Source of the DNA: Dysgonomonas hofstadii
Lineage (GTDB): Bacteria > Bacteroidota > Bacteroidia > Bacteroidales > Dysgonomonadaceae
Assembly: GCF_014196915.1 (NCBI RefSeq)
Contig: NZ_JACIEP010000002.1
Span: 186,001 to 250,000, forward strand
DNA: 64,000 nt
Reading direction: 5' to 3'
Shown: in pieces, positions 18,222 to 27,892 of the stretch
Layout: every line of letters begins with the position of its first letter
Position numbering within the stretch: position 1 is the stretch's first letter
The notes under the pieces: generated by a model
What the model saw: only the letters and a program-made list of their open reading frames with translations
Databases searched by the model: none
Told to the model about the DNA's origin: nothing
Translations under genes and position numbers: made by a program

Positions 18222-20060
18222 ATGAAGGACTTTATTATACTAATAAAACGGTTTATCCCCCCATACAAAAAGCAGGTAGGATTAAATATCTTTTTCAATA
18301 TACTGAGTGCATTCCTCAATGTATTCTCTTTTATGTTCATCATCCCTATTCTGCAAATATTATTCAAAATAGAGATAAACAATTACGAATATATACCTTT
18401 CGACACCAGCAGCATTGGTTCCATGTTCAATTTCGGTGTCATCAAAAATAATTTCTATTGGTATATAACCGATCTTATGGATAAATATTCGGCCAGTACT
18501 GCACTTCTCGTACTTGGACTGTTCTTCGTTACGATGACACTATTTAAAACTCTAACCGTCTACCTGAGTGGTCATTTCATAGTTTCTGTCCGCACAGGGG
18601 TTGTAAGAGATATACGTAAACAAATAAACGACAAGATACTCTCCCTACCATTAGGCTTTTTCTCTAACGAACGGAAAGGTGACATCATGGCCCGTATGAC
18701 AGGAGATGTAGCCGAAGTGGAAAACTCCGTCATGAGTTCCCTTGACATGGTGAGCAAAAACCCTATCCTTATAGCTATATATCTGGGAACAATGCTTTTT
18801 ACCAGTTGGCAACTCACAGTCTTTGTTTTCATACTCCTTCCCTTGGCTGGTTATATAATGGGAAAAGTAGGTAAAAGCCTCAAACGAAAATCGGTAGAAG
18901 CACAAAACCAATGGGGCGGATTGATGTCTCAAATAGAAGAGACACTTAGTGGACTTAGGATCATTAAAGCATTTAATGCCGAAGAGAAAATGACCGGCCG
19001 TTTCGATAAGTCCAGTAATATATTCAGGGATATGTCGAACCGTATAGCCCGTCGCCAGATGATGGCTCACCCCATGAGTGAATTGTTGGGAACTATTACG
19101 ATTGTTGTTATTCTATGGTATGGAGGCTCCCTTATTTTGGGAAATGATAGCATGATAGAGGCATCCAGTTTCATATTTTACCTCACGGTTTTTTATCTTA
19201 TCATACAGCCTGCCAAAGACCTTTCCAAATCGGTATATGCTATCCAGAAAGGGATGGCATCAGTAGAACGTATCGATAAAATACTAAAGGCTGAGAACCC
19301 GATTAAAGATCCGGCAAACCCTAAACAACTTGCATTCAACAAAGAAATCTCTTACAGAAACGTTGAATTCAGATATGAAATCAATTGGGTAATAAAAGAT
19401 GTAAGTCTTACTATTCCAAAAGGGAAGACCATCGCACTTGTCGGTCAGTCCGGATCGGGCAAATCTACCATGGCAGACCTCCTTCCCCGCTTTTACGATG
19501 TGAACAATGGGGGTATCTATATCGATGATGTGAATATTAAAGATGCCAGAGTACATGATGTACGAGCCTTGATGGGAAACGTTAATCAGGAAGCCATCCT
19601 GTTTAACGATACATTCTTCAACAATATAGCCTTTGGTGTGGAAAACGCGACAATGGAACAGGTAGTAGAAGCCGCAAAGGTTGCCAATGCACATGATTTT
19701 ATTATTGCCACAGACAACGGGTATAATACTAATATAGGAGACCGCGGAGGCAAGCTTTCGGGTGGACAGCGTCAACGTATCAGCATAGCCCGTGCTATCT
19801 TGAAAAACCCACAGATCCTTATTTTAGACGAAGCAACTTCGGCACTAGATACCGAATCGGAACGACTGGTACAGGACGCATTGGAGAGACTGATGAAAAA
19901 CCGTACCACGCTTGTAATAGCGCACCGGCTTTCTACTATTAAAAATGCCGACGAAATATGCGTAATGCACGAAGGTAAAATAGTGGAAAGGGGTCAACAT
20001 AATGAGCTATATAATCTGGACGGATATTATCGCAAGTTGTGCGATATGCAGCAATTTTAA
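18222..20060 (+). CDS. MsbA-like ABC exporter, fused permease and ATPase
   Basis: 612 residues: six membrane helices (about 15-330) and an ATPase domain (about 365-610). Walker A GQSGSGKST, signature LSGGQRQRI and Walker B ILILDEATSALD are all intact. The layout fits the lipid A/phospholipid flippase group (MsbA) of the inner membrane. The gene is 9 bases from trmB, so the two are probably co-transcribed. The substrate is inferred from family only. Confidence 0.87.
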   Translation: MKDFIILIKRFIPPYKKQVGLNIFFNILSAFLNVFSFMFIIPILQILFKIEINNYEYIPFDTSSIGSMFNFGVIKNNFYWYITDLMDKYSASTALLVLGLFFVTMTLFKTLTVYLSGHFIVSVRTGVVRDIRKQINDKILSLPLGFFSNERKGDIMARMTGDVAEVENSVMSSLDMVSKNPILIAIYLGTMLFTSWQLTVFVFILLPLAGYIMGKVGKSLKRKSVEAQNQWGGLMSQIEETLSGLRIIKAFNAEEKMTGRFDKSSNIFRDMSNRIARRQMMAHPMSELLGTITIVVILWYGGSLILGNDSMIEASSFIFYLTVFYLIIQPAKDLSKSVYAIQKGMASVERIDKILKAENPIKDPANPKQLAFNKEISYRNVEFRYEINWVIKDVSLTIPKGKTIALVGQSGSGKSTMADLLPRFYDVNNGGIYIDDVNIKDARVHDVRALMGNVNQEAILFNDTFFNNIAFGVENATMEQVVEAAKVANAHDFIIATDNGYNTNIGDRGGKLSGGQRQRISIARAILKNPQILILDEATSALDTESERLVQDALERLMKNRTTLVIAHRLSTIKNADEICVMHEGKIVERGQHNELYNLDGYYRKLCDMQQF

Positions 20061-20069
20061 TCTGGAGCA

Positions 20070-20831
20070 ATGGGAAAGAACAAGCTAGCTAAATTTGCCA
20101 ATATGGAGGAATACCCGCATGTATTCCAATATCCTTTTTCGATATTGCAGGAAAAGGGTTTTGAGATGAAGGGCAAATGGAACGAACTGTTTTTCAAGAA
20201 CAATAATCCAATTGTACTGGAACTGGGCTGTGGTAAAGGAGAATACACTGTAGGACTGGCAAAACTTTTCCCGGAGAAGAACTTTATCGGTGTAGACATA
20301 AAGGGAGCCCGTATGTGGACTGGTGCAAAACAGGCACTTGAAGAAAACCTTCCGAATGTTGCTTTCCTGCGTACCCATATCGAACTGATAACTCATTTCT
20401 TCGCACAGGGAGAAATAGCTGAAATATGGATCACTTTCCCCGATCCGCAAATGAATAAGGTGAATAAGCGGATGACTTCTACCCGCTTTATGAAGTTATA
20501 CAGGCAGATCATTTCCGATAATGGAATCATCCACCTGAAGACTGACAGCCACTTCATGTACACATATACCAGAGCAATGGTAAAGGAGAATTCGTTACCT
20601 GTGCTTTTCGATACCGATGACCTGTATCACTCCGGTTTAGCCGACGATATTCTTAAAATACAAACCTTTTATGAACAACAATGGCTGGCACGGGGTTTAA
20701 ACATAAAATATATCAAATTCGAGTGCTCTGAGCGCGACAACTGGATTGAGCCCGATATAGAAATCGAAAAAGACGACTATCGCAGTTTCGGGCGCAGCAA
20801 CATACTAAATCAATCAACTGAAAATGGCTAA
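20070..20831 (+). CDS. trmB: tRNA (guanine46-N7)-methyltransferase
   Basis: TrmB makes m7G46 in the tRNA variable loop with SAM. The 253 residues carry the SAM motif [15 protein letters not shown] and the family motif [16 protein letters not shown]. The stop overlaps the start of the Mrp gene by 8 bases, implying translational coupling. Confidence 0.95.
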   Translation: MGKNKLAKFANMEEYPHVFQYPFSILQEKGFEMKGKWNELFFKNNNPIVLELGCGKGEYTVGLAKLFPEKNFIGVDIKGARMWTGAKQALEENLPNVAFLRTHIELITHFFAQGEIAEIWITFPDPQMNKVNKRMTSTRFMKLYRQIISDNGIIHLKTDSHFMYTYTRAMVKENSLPVLFDTDDLYHSGLADDILKIQTFYEQQWLARGLNIKYIKFECSERDNWIEPDIEIEKDDYRSFGRSNILNQSTENG

Positions 20832-21936
20832 TATATATCCAAAACTGATTCTCGACGCACTGCGTAACGTGCGTTATCCCGGTACAGGGAAAGATATTGT
20901 GGAAATGGGTATGGTTTCTGATGATATCCATATCAATGGTATGAAAGTAAGCTTGTCTTTACTTTTCGAGAAGCCGAATGACCCGTTTATCAAATCAATA
21001 GTGAAAGCTGCTGAAACGGCTATCCTCACTTATGCCGATCCCGACATTGAAATAAAGGGAAACATCGAAGTAAAAACACCACAGGCAGAATCTGCGAAGC
21101 CTGCAAAACTTTTACCTACGGTAAAAAATATAATCGCCATATCATCCGGAAAAGGAGGTGTTGGCAAAAGTACAGTTTCGGTCAATCTGGCTGTATCTTT
21201 AGCTAACAAAGGCTATAAAGTAGGCTTGCTCGATGCCGATATCTTCGGCCCGTCACTTCCGAAAATGTTTGATGAGGAAGAAGCCCGTCCCTATCTCGAA
21301 CCTATCGATGGAAAGGAATATATCGTTCCTGTGGAAAAGTATGGGGTGAAAATGCTGTCTATTGGTTTCTTTGTCAATAAAGACGATGCCGTGGTATGGC
21401 GTGGAGCAATGGCAGGAAACGCCTTGAAACAACTGATAGCCGATGCCAACTGGGGAGACCTTGATTATTTCCTCATCGACTTTCCGCCGGGAACAAGCGA
21501 TATACATCTTACCCTTGTGCAAACACTGGCCATTACCGGAGCAGTCGTAGTAAGCACACCGCAACAAGTGGCACTAGCCGATGCACGTAAAGGAATCAAT
21601 ATGTTTATGAACGATAAAGTGAATGTCCCCATTCTCGGACTGGTTGAAAATATGGCATGGTTCACGCCTGCCGAACTGCCTGAAAACAAGTATTACATCT
21701 TCGGAAAAGACGGAGGTAAAGATTTGGCGGAGGAAATGAATGTTCCTTTACTCGGCCAGATACCAATCGTACAAAGCATCTGTGAAGGAGGAGATAAAGG
21801 TGTTCCCGTTGCCCTGAATGAGAATACAATCACAGGCATGGCTTTCTCCCATCTGGCAGACAATTTCATTAAGTCGGTGGAAAAACGGAATAGTGAACTA
21901 GCGCCTACTCAGAAAGTGGAGGTGCATAATAAATAA
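20824..21936 (+). CDS. Mrp/ApbC iron-sulfur carrier P-loop ATPase
   Basis: 370 residues: an N-terminal MIP18/DUF59 domain (about 5-85) and a Mrp ATPase domain with deviant Walker [11 protein letters not shown]. The FeS-binding CxxC of many Mrp proteins is not obvious in the C-terminal part, so the cluster may be bound differently or this is a CxxC-less member. These proteins load 4Fe-4S clusters on client enzymes in the cytosol. A hairpin terminator follows. Confidence 0.88.
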   Translation: MANIYPKLILDALRNVRYPGTGKDIVEMGMVSDDIHINGMKVSLSLLFEKPNDPFIKSIVKAAETAILTYADPDIEIKGNIEVKTPQAESAKPAKLLPTVKNIIAISSGKGGVGKSTVSVNLAVSLANKGYKVGLLDADIFGPSLPKMFDEEEARPYLEPIDGKEYIVPVEKYGVKMLSIGFFVNKDDAVVWRGAMAGNALKQLIADANWGDLDYFLIDFPPGTSDIHLTLVQTLAITGAVVVSTPQQVALADARKGINMFMNDKVNVPILGLVENMAWFTPAELPENKYYIFGKDGGKDLAEEMNVPLLGQIPIVQSICEGGDKGVPVALNENTITGMAFSHLADNFIKSVEKRNSELAPTQKVEVHNK

Positions 21937-21947
21937 CATAAAAGATA

Positions 21948-21976
21948 AAAGGACAACGACAGAACGCTTGTCCTTT
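21948..21976 (+). terminator. Terminator of the exporter-trmB-mrp unit
   Basis: A perfect 9-bp stem, AAAGGACAA with TTGTCCTTT, with an 11-base loop, 11 bases past the stop. Confidence 0.8.
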
Positions 21977-21985
21977 TTAATTTAG

Positions 21986-21993
21986 TATCTTTG
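21986..21993 (+). promoter_or_regulatory. -7 element for folD
   Basis: TATCTTTG matches TAnnTTTG, 43 bases before the folD start. The nearest TTG upstream (21968-21970) is only 15 bases away, so the -33 box is uncertain. Confidence 0.45.
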
Positions 21994-22036
21994 TATGTAA
22001 CAAACACTGATTCATATACCTAAATAATCTATCTGT

Positions 22037-22918
22037 ATGCAACTGATCGACGGCAAAGCCATCTCGGCACAAATGAAGAAAGAAATAGCAGAAGAAGTCG
22101 CACAAATCAAAGCCGCAGGAGGAAAAACGCCTCACCTTGCAGCCGTGCTTGTCGGCCATGACGGAGGCAGTGAAACCTATGTAGCCAGTAAGGTGAAAAC
22201 CTGTGAAGAAGTCGGCTTCAAATCTTCTCTTATCCGCTTCGAAGAGAGTGTGAGCGAAGAAGAGCTATTGGCTTGTGTCAACAAACTGAATAACGATGCC
22301 GATGTGGATGGATTCATCGTGCAATTACCATTACCGAAGCATATATCGGAGCAAAAAGTCATTGAAGCAATCGATCACCGCAAGGATGTGGATGGATTCC
22401 ACCCTATCAATGTAGGCCGCATGTCAATCGGGCTTCCTTGTTTCGTTTCAGCCACTCCGGCAGGAATACTCGAACTGTTGAAACGCTACGAAATACCAAC
22501 ACAGGGTAAACATTGCGTGGTACTCGGGCGCAGCAACATTGTAGGAAAACCCGTTGCCAACCTGATGATGCAGAAAGGTTATCCGGGTGACGCAACTGTA
22601 ACCGTTTGCCATAGCCGGACTCCCAATATCAAGGAAATATGCCTTAGCGCCGATATTATCATTGCTGCGCTTGGTGTTCCCGAATTCCTGAAAGGCGACA
22701 TGGTGAAAGATGGCGCAGTTGTTATCGATGTAGGCACGACCCGTGTACCCTCCACAGAGACCAAATCAGGATTCAGATTGAAAGGGGACGTGGCTTTTGA
22801 AGAAGTATCGCCCAAAGCATCCTACATAACCCCAGTTCCGGGGGGTGTAGGCCCGATGACTATTATCTCGCTGATGAGAAATACTCTACTGGCCGGAAAG
22901 AAAGAGATATATAAATAG
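22037..22918 (+). CDS. folD: Methylenetetrahydrofolate dehydrogenase/cyclohydrolase
   Basis: FolD interconverts 5,10-methylene-, methenyl- and 10-formyl-tetrahydrofolate with NADP. The 293 residues match the family. Visible signatures are [13 protein letters not shown] with the catalytic Lys, the substrate motif GFIVQLPLP, and the nucleotide-binding segment [14 protein letters not shown]. It has its own promoter-like element and is followed by a nested terminator. Confidence 0.97.
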   Translation: MQLIDGKAISAQMKKEIAEEVAQIKAAGGKTPHLAAVLVGHDGGSETYVASKVKTCEEVGFKSSLIRFEESVSEEELLACVNKLNNDADVDGFIVQLPLPKHISEQKVIEAIDHRKDVDGFHPINVGRMSIGLPCFVSATPAGILELLKRYEIPTQGKHCVVLGRSNIVGKPVANLMMQKGYPGDATVTVCHSRTPNIKEICLSADIIIAALGVPEFLKGDMVKDGAVVIDVGTTRVPSTETKSGFRLKGDVAFEEVSPKASYITPVPGGVGPMTIISLMRNTLLAGKKEIYK

Positions 22919-22937
22919 CATACCAGTACTATAAGCG

Positions 22938-23095
22938 AAAAGGGGCTGTCCCAAAAGTAATTTTTGATTTCTTTCTGTCATCCTGAACGGAGTGAAGGAT
23001 CTTCTTTTGAGAGTTGAGATTCTTCGTTACACTCAGAATAACAAAAGAAAGTAACACTTTGACAGTGTAATCTTACTTTTGGGACAGCCTCTTTT
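22938..23095. terminator. Bidirectional terminator with an inserted REP-like palindrome
   Basis: Two 23-base arms (22938-22960 and 23073-23095) pair with a single G-T wobble and carry A/T runs outside, as in a terminator shared by convergent folD and susB. The loop is not short: it holds a 112-base segment containing an imperfect palindrome (about 22972-23048) with the words TCATCCTGAACGGAGTGAAG and a diverged reverse copy. Confidence 0.65.
22972..23048. repeat. REP-like imperfect palindrome, copy A
   Basis: The left half contains TCATCCTGAACGGAGTGAAG; the right half read in reverse is a diverged version of it. A relative lies at 25174-25237. Such palindromes are scattered between genes in many Bacteroidetes genomes. 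Confidence 0.6.
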
Positions 23096-23105
23096 TATCT
23101 ACTGT

Positions 23106-25088
23106 CTATATCTTCTCTATAATAATAGCAGTTCCCCCACCCTCTGCCAGATTCAGTTCAATCAGAGAATCGGATGTGACTTCTATTTCCTGAATATCCA
23201 CAGGATAAGGATTATTCTGATAATTAGTATCTTTATCATCCCTGAATATTCTGGCCATATATCTTGCTCCCTTATCCAGAAAATCCAGTTTCAGGGACAA
23301 TTCTCTTTTTTCCGCGTTTGTAATACTGCCTATATACCAGTTTTCGCTATCCCTGCCTTTTCTTGCAATGGTAATATATTCTCCTATTTTAGCATGAGGT
23401 ATAACTGTCTTCGACCAATTCGTCGGACAGTTCGTTATAAACTCAAACGGAGCAGGATTACTCTCATAATTTTCAATCATATCGGCAGCCATCTGCAAAG
23501 GGCTGTACAATACCACAAACAAAGCCAACTGCTTAGCCAGTGTTGTACGGACTCTGGTCTGAGGCAAAACGGGATTGTCAAAATTAAAGATCACGGGCGT
23601 GAAATCCATCGGCCCTGCCAATCCACGGGTGAAAGGAATAACAGTGGTATGTTCCGGCGGATTACCTCCATCGGTAGACCATGCGTTCCATTCCTGTCCC
23701 CTTACCCCTTCCTGTGTCATCAGGTTTGGCCATGTACGTTGCAATCCGGTAGGCATCACAGGCTCATGGTTGTCTATCATAATGTGATGTTTGGCCGCTG
23801 TTTCTATCACCTTCCGGTAATGACGCACCCCATACTGGCTGCTATGCATCTCTTTGCCGTCGAGTTTTCCACCTACATAGCCTGTTTTCACAGCATTCAC
23901 CCCATACTTTTGGTAATAAGCAAAGGCGCTATCCATCTGCGATTCGTAGTTTTTTGTCTGTCCTCCCGTTTCATGATGTCCTATCAGTTTCACGTTTTTG
24001 GCAGCCGCATAATCGGTTATCTTTGCTATATCGAAATCAGGGTATGGAGTAGTGAATTCAAATGATTTCCAATCTTCCCAACCTTTATTCCATCCTTCGA
24101 CCAATACTCCCTGAAAGTTATGCTTAGCGGCAAAATCAATATATTTCAATGTGTTCCCGGTTGTAGCTCCATGCTTCGGTCCTTGTTCCCATGTGTATTT
24201 TTTCATGTGCATGCCCCACCAAATACCAATATAGCGTCCCGGCTGAATCCACGAAGTGTCTTCTATCTTAGACGGCTCATTCAGGTTCAGCATCAGACGG
24301 GAAAGCATGAGATCGCCCGCATTATCAGCAATGATCATCGTACGCCAAGGCGTAGCGTGCGGAGTTTTCATAAACACCTTTTCGCCTGTAGACCACGGGG
24401 TAAGATAAGTCCGCAAAGTAGTAGAACTACTATCCGGATATAAATTCATTGCGGCATAATCGGTCAGATTTGCTTCATGAATAGCCAGAAACATACCGTC
24501 TGCTGTTTCCATTGTAAGAGGTGTGCAAACAGTATCTAATTGATTCATCTCCGATGATGTATATAATCCTTCATAGAACTCGGTATTATAAGGAATAGAC
24601 CATGCTTTGTGATTTGCGGCCAAAGCAAATTCAGTCAATTCATCCATAATCACAAAGTCTTTCAGATTCTCCTGTTCCGGGAACTCATAGCGAAAACCAA
24701 AGCCATCATTGAAAATTCGGAAGACAACCGAGAATTTTCTTTTCAATCCGTCTTTTTCCTCAATGTTTAGTTTCAGCTCATTATAAGTATTATCGACGGT
24801 TACTTCTTCGCCCCAGGGCTGATCCCATTGTTCACTGAACGATCTTTCTTCGGTAGTGGTTATCCGGAAATTATCTTTCAGCGAACTGTCTTTCAAGACA
24901 AATCCGAGATACGACTTATCCAGAATAACCTTATTGTCTTTTTTCAGGGTATAGTATAACCGTCCGTCATCCAATCCCGTATTCAGCTGTATAGAGCCAT
25001 CCGGCGACTGAACCGAGTTATTGCCCTGATGCGAACAGGACAATAACAGGATTACTGAAAGAAACGGTATCAAAAATCTTAATTTCAT
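23106..25088 (-). CDS. susB: GH97 alpha-glucosidase, SusB type
   Basis: 660 residues with a lipoprotein-type signal ending LLSC (Cys18). The GH97 N-terminal beta-sandwich is followed by a (beta/alpha)8 barrel (about 280-560) containing MIDNHEPVMPTGLQRTWPN and EGVRGQEWNAW. Glutamates in these blocks are those of inverting GH97 enzymes such as B. thetaiotaomicron SusB, which releases glucose from malto-oligosaccharides in the periplasm. No acidic run follows the lipid Cys, consistent with periplasmic retention. It lies 292 bases after susG, across a repeat-bearing gap, so it may have its own promoter. Confidence 0.92.
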   Translation of the reverse strand: MKLRFLIPFLSVILLLSCSHQGNNSVQSPDGSIQLNTGLDDGRLYYTLKKDNKVILDKSYLGFVLKDSSLKDNFRITTTEERSFSEQWDQPWGEEVTVDNTYNELKLNIEEKDGLKRKFSVVFRIFNDGFGFRYEFPEQENLKDFVIMDELTEFALAANHKAWSIPYNTEFYEGLYTSSEMNQLDTVCTPLTMETADGMFLAIHEANLTDYAAMNLYPDSSSTTLRTYLTPWSTGEKVFMKTPHATPWRTMIIADNAGDLMLSRLMLNLNEPSKIEDTSWIQPGRYIGIWWGMHMKKYTWEQGPKHGATTGNTLKYIDFAAKHNFQGVLVEGWNKGWEDWKSFEFTTPYPDFDIAKITDYAAAKNVKLIGHHETGGQTKNYESQMDSAFAYYQKYGVNAVKTGYVGGKLDGKEMHSSQYGVRHYRKVIETAAKHHIMIDNHEPVMPTGLQRTWPNLMTQEGVRGQEWNAWSTDGGNPPEHTTVIPFTRGLAGPMDFTPVIFNFDNPVLPQTRVRTTLAKQLALFVVLYSPLQMAADMIENYESNPAPFEFITNCPTNWSKTVIPHAKIGEYITIARKGRDSENWYIGSITNAEKRELSLKLDFLDKGARYMARIFRDDKDTNYQNNPYPVDIQEIEVTSDSLIELNLAEGGGTAIIIEKI

Positions 25089-25173
25089 TTATTATTGCAT
25101 TTAATATTTCATATCAATCGATAGCCAGATAAAAGTTGACAAAGTTGACAGATATTTTAATTTTTTATTTTTT

Positions 25174-25237
25174 CCTGTCATCCTGAGGAACGAAGGATCT
25201 AAATGCAGATACTTCGGTTCGCTCCAGCATGACAAGT
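25174..25237. repeat. REP-like imperfect palindrome, copy B
   Basis: Arms GTCATCCTGAGGAACGAAGG and, in reverse, GTCATGCTGGAGCGAACCGA flank a short centre. It resembles the palindrome inside the folD/susB terminator. It lies in the susG-susB gap. Confidence 0.6.
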
Positions 25238-25256
25238 AACAAAACCTGACAATTAG

Positions 25257-25290
25257 CAATCGCCGAAGCGAAGGCGAGGCAAACCTGACA
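25257..25290. repeat. 34-bp dispersed repeat, copy 2
   Basis: Identical to 4070-4103 over 34 bases. AACCTGACA occurs just before it, as it does near the first copy. Confidence 0.75.
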
Positions 25291-25380
25291 CTTTTGGCTC
25301 TTTCCATTCTTCATTTTTAATTCTTCATTTAAACATTGGCATATTAAATTTATCCTATAGATAAACTTCTCTAATTCCGA

Positions 25381-26745
25381 TTATTTTACAAAAACTTCGT
25401 ACCCATTCTCCAGCAGGGTAATGCCTTCTTCTGCGGAAAATTCCTTATAAGTATTATTCAGATAATCTTTGAATCTGCCGGAAGGGACATCTTCGGTAAA
25501 CTTAAACCGCACAGCCACTTTACCCAGATTGAGTATTACAAGCACTTCATTATCTCCTTTTGTACGCGAATAGACGAATACCTTTTCGTTATTGGTAGGA
25601 TATATTTTCAATGCTCCACGATTGGCTCCATCTTCTAATGCAGGTTGGGTACGCTTCAGTTGTGTCAGTTTTTTGAACAGGTTCAGATATATACTGTTTG
25701 CCGGATCCCATTGTACAGGCGACAGTTCGAACAAGCTCATCGCCTTATTCATTCCTATTTCCTGCCCGTTGTATATTAACGGCATATCATAAATAGTAAA
25801 TGAAAGAACGGTTAATGGCAATACACTATTCCCGTAACGGGTAAACTCCGTACCATCGTGTGCATTCAGGTCGTGGTTGGTCAGGTAAACCATACGCCCT
25901 TTGTTTTTGTACGCGGAATTATTGAATAGCTTTTCGCATTCGCTTACTAGTTCCGGCACATTATTATTACTTCCAAAATTATTCATTGCGGTATTAAAAC
26001 CCCAGGCATAATCATAATCAAATGCTTCCATATAATCGGGATTGTCCCCTTCGCAAAGCCATGTGATTTTTTTCACGGCATCTACCTGTGTACGGGCTTC
26101 TTTCCAGAATGACAGCGGAACAAAAGTAGCCGCATCACAACGGTAGCCATCTATATCAAACTCAGATACCCAGTATTTCATTGCGTCTATCATAGCTGCG
26201 CACATATTAGCGTTGTTATAATCAAGTTGTACAACATCCGCCCAGTCGTTCGGTGAATACGGGCGTTGTCCATCTTTTTCAGCATAATAATCGAGATGCT
26301 CCGTTACCCAGCTATGATCCCATGCTGTATGATTCGCCACCCAGTCCATCCATATCTCCATACCGGCCGCGTGGGCTGCGTTGATCAACGATTTGAAATC
26401 TTCGGAAGTCCCGTAATTAGGGTCGATTGCTTTATAATCCTTAACCGAGTAAGGGCTACCGAGCAATCCTTCGCGGTTTTCCACACCTATCGGATGAACA
26501 GGCATCAGCCATAGGATATCCACTCCCAGTTCTTTGAGCCAGGGCAGATCTTTCTCAAGACCTTTGAAATTCCCCTCCGGTGAATAGTTGCGAACATTCA
26601 CTTCGTATATAACCTTATTGTGAGCGGTTATCGGTTTTACTTCGGCGTTGGGTATATCCACCCACATATCCTCATCGTCATCGCTGCAACTGCTGAATGT
26701 AAGAAATGATATCAGCGTCAGCATCAGTATTTTTATTGTGTCCAT
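25381..26745 (-). CDS. susG: GH13 alpha-amylase lipoprotein, SusG-like
   Basis: 454 residues. The lipobox FSSC (Cys20) is followed by SDDDED, the acidic pattern that sends Bacteroidetes lipoproteins to the cell surface. The catalytic GH13 residues are Asp204 (GYRCDAA), Glu232 (WLCEGDN) and Asp292 (LTNHDLN). It should cut starch at the surface for import by SusCD. B. thetaiotaomicron SusG is about 690 residues because a CBM58 is inserted in its catalytic domain; that insert is absent here. It is 20 bases after the SusE/F-like gene. Confidence 0.9.
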   Translation of the reverse strand: MDTIKILMLTLISFLTFSSCSDDDEDMWVDIPNAEVKPITAHNKVIYEVNVRNYSPEGNFKGLEKDLPWLKELGVDILWLMPVHPIGVENREGLLGSPYSVKDYKAIDPNYGTSEDFKSLINAAHAAGMEIWMDWVANHTAWDHSWVTEHLDYYAEKDGQRPYSPNDWADVVQLDYNNANMCAAMIDAMKYWVSEFDIDGYRCDAATFVPLSFWKEARTQVDAVKKITWLCEGDNPDYMEAFDYDYAWGFNTAMNNFGSNNNVPELVSECEKLFNNSAYKNKGRMVYLTNHDLNAHDGTEFTRYGNSVLPLTVLSFTIYDMPLIYNGQEIGMNKAMSLFELSPVQWDPANSIYLNLFKKLTQLKRTQPALEDGANRGALKIYPTNNEKVFVYSRTKGDNEVLVILNLGKVAVRFKFTEDVPSGRFKDYLNNTYKEFSAEEGITLLENGYEVFVK

Positions 26746-26765
26746 TATATTCTCTTTTAGATATA

Positions 26766-27872
26766 TTATCCTGCTTGTTTCTTGATTACGTAATGACCTG
26801 TGATGTCATTGAAATATATACGGTATGTACCCGCAGGAGCTGTTGCACCGGGACCGTCGAATATACCCTGCCCAAACGGAATGTCGGCAGGTTGGGCACC
26901 CCAGTTCTTACCCCAGTCACGGTCTCCTCTGAATTTAACCGTAGTAGAATTATCGAAAGTGAATACTCCGTTCCACTGGTGGGAGTCATAGGACGAGGCG
27001 TCCATAAGCGGCTCATTATCCCATGCGCAGAAGTCACCGATAGGGCCCATCATCGAATATGTTTTTATTTCAGATGCATCATATGGTTCTATTTTCCATG
27101 TCATATTAATAATATCAATAGTAACTGTGGCATATCCTTCTATATAGAACGCGCCTTTGTCTCCGAAATCCAATACTCCGTCCGTACCTGCACAATACAT
27201 ATTATCGTAACTACCCAGATATTCTTCTCCGCAGAATTTAAAATAAGATCCTGCGCCGAAATTTCCTGTATAGGTATACACCCCACTCTCCGGATTATTA
27301 TCGTTCCGGTACATAATATATCCGGTATTATTCGGATCCCATCCGTTCATATCGCCGATGATGTATACATAAGGCGGCTCTTTTAACGGTACAAATGGAG
27401 AAACTACCAGAAGAGCCGCTTCTGAATAAACAACTATATCATTACCTGTTGCCTTGATCCTGAAACTGATAGTCTGAGCTTCTTCGTTTTCTTCTCCGGC
27501 CAGCTCATTGAATAATGAGCGTAAAGTTTCAGTATATATATCTGTGTAGAGCCCTGTTGTAGTTGCCACGGTCACCGGATCGGAGAAGTTACGATCTACC
27601 AGATCGGCTTCTACTTCATAAGTGATCGGATCAACAAAAATGGGCGTTCCTGCTTCTGAGAAGAATTTTGTCTTTGTCCAGTTCATCCTGAACAGATAAG
27701 GATTTTCCCCCTCTTTCGGTTCGGGCAGCGAATAGTTTGTAGTTTCGAAGCTGCTGATCACCGATACGGTCGCAGGAAGCTCGATTGTATTTGTATTGTT
27801 GTCATCGTCGCTGCATGCCGGCAAAAAAGCCAGCATACAGAACAAAGCAAATATATATTGTATCTTTTTCAT
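26766..27872 (-). CDS. SusE/SusF-like starch-binding lipoprotein
   Basis: 368 residues with lipobox LPAC (Cys20) followed by SDDDNN, a surface-export pattern. An N-terminal immunoglobulin-like SusE domain (about 25-160) is followed by two tandem starch-binding domains; the motif IIGDMNGWDPNNT opens the first. The length matches SusE (two binding domains) rather than SusF (about 485, three). It sits where susF lies in B. thetaiotaomicron. It should hold starch at the surface for SusG and SusCD. Confidence 0.85.
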   Translation of the reverse strand: MKKIQYIFALFCMLAFLPACSDDDNNTNTIELPATVSVISSFETTNYSLPEPKEGENPYLFRMNWTKTKFFSEAGTPIFVDPITYEVEADLVDRNFSDPVTVATTTGLYTDIYTETLRSLFNELAGEENEEAQTISFRIKATGNDIVVYSEAALLVVSPFVPLKEPPYVYIIGDMNGWDPNNTGYIMYRNDNNPESGVYTYTGNFGAGSYFKFCGEEYLGSYDNMYCAGTDGVLDFGDKGAFYIEGYATVTIDIINMTWKIEPYDASEIKTYSMMGPIGDFCAWDNEPLMDASSYDSHQWNGVFTFDNSTTVKFRGDRDWGKNWGAQPADIPFGQGIFDGPGATAPAGTYRIYFNDITGHYVIKKQAG

Positions 27873-27892
27873 GTTTCTATAAGATTTTTCTA

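Noticed and set aside
23079-24065. Long plus-strand frame of over 300 codons opposite susB
   Set aside because: It is antisense to a clear GH97 enzyme, has no signal, domain or codon pattern of its own, and is explained as a shadow.
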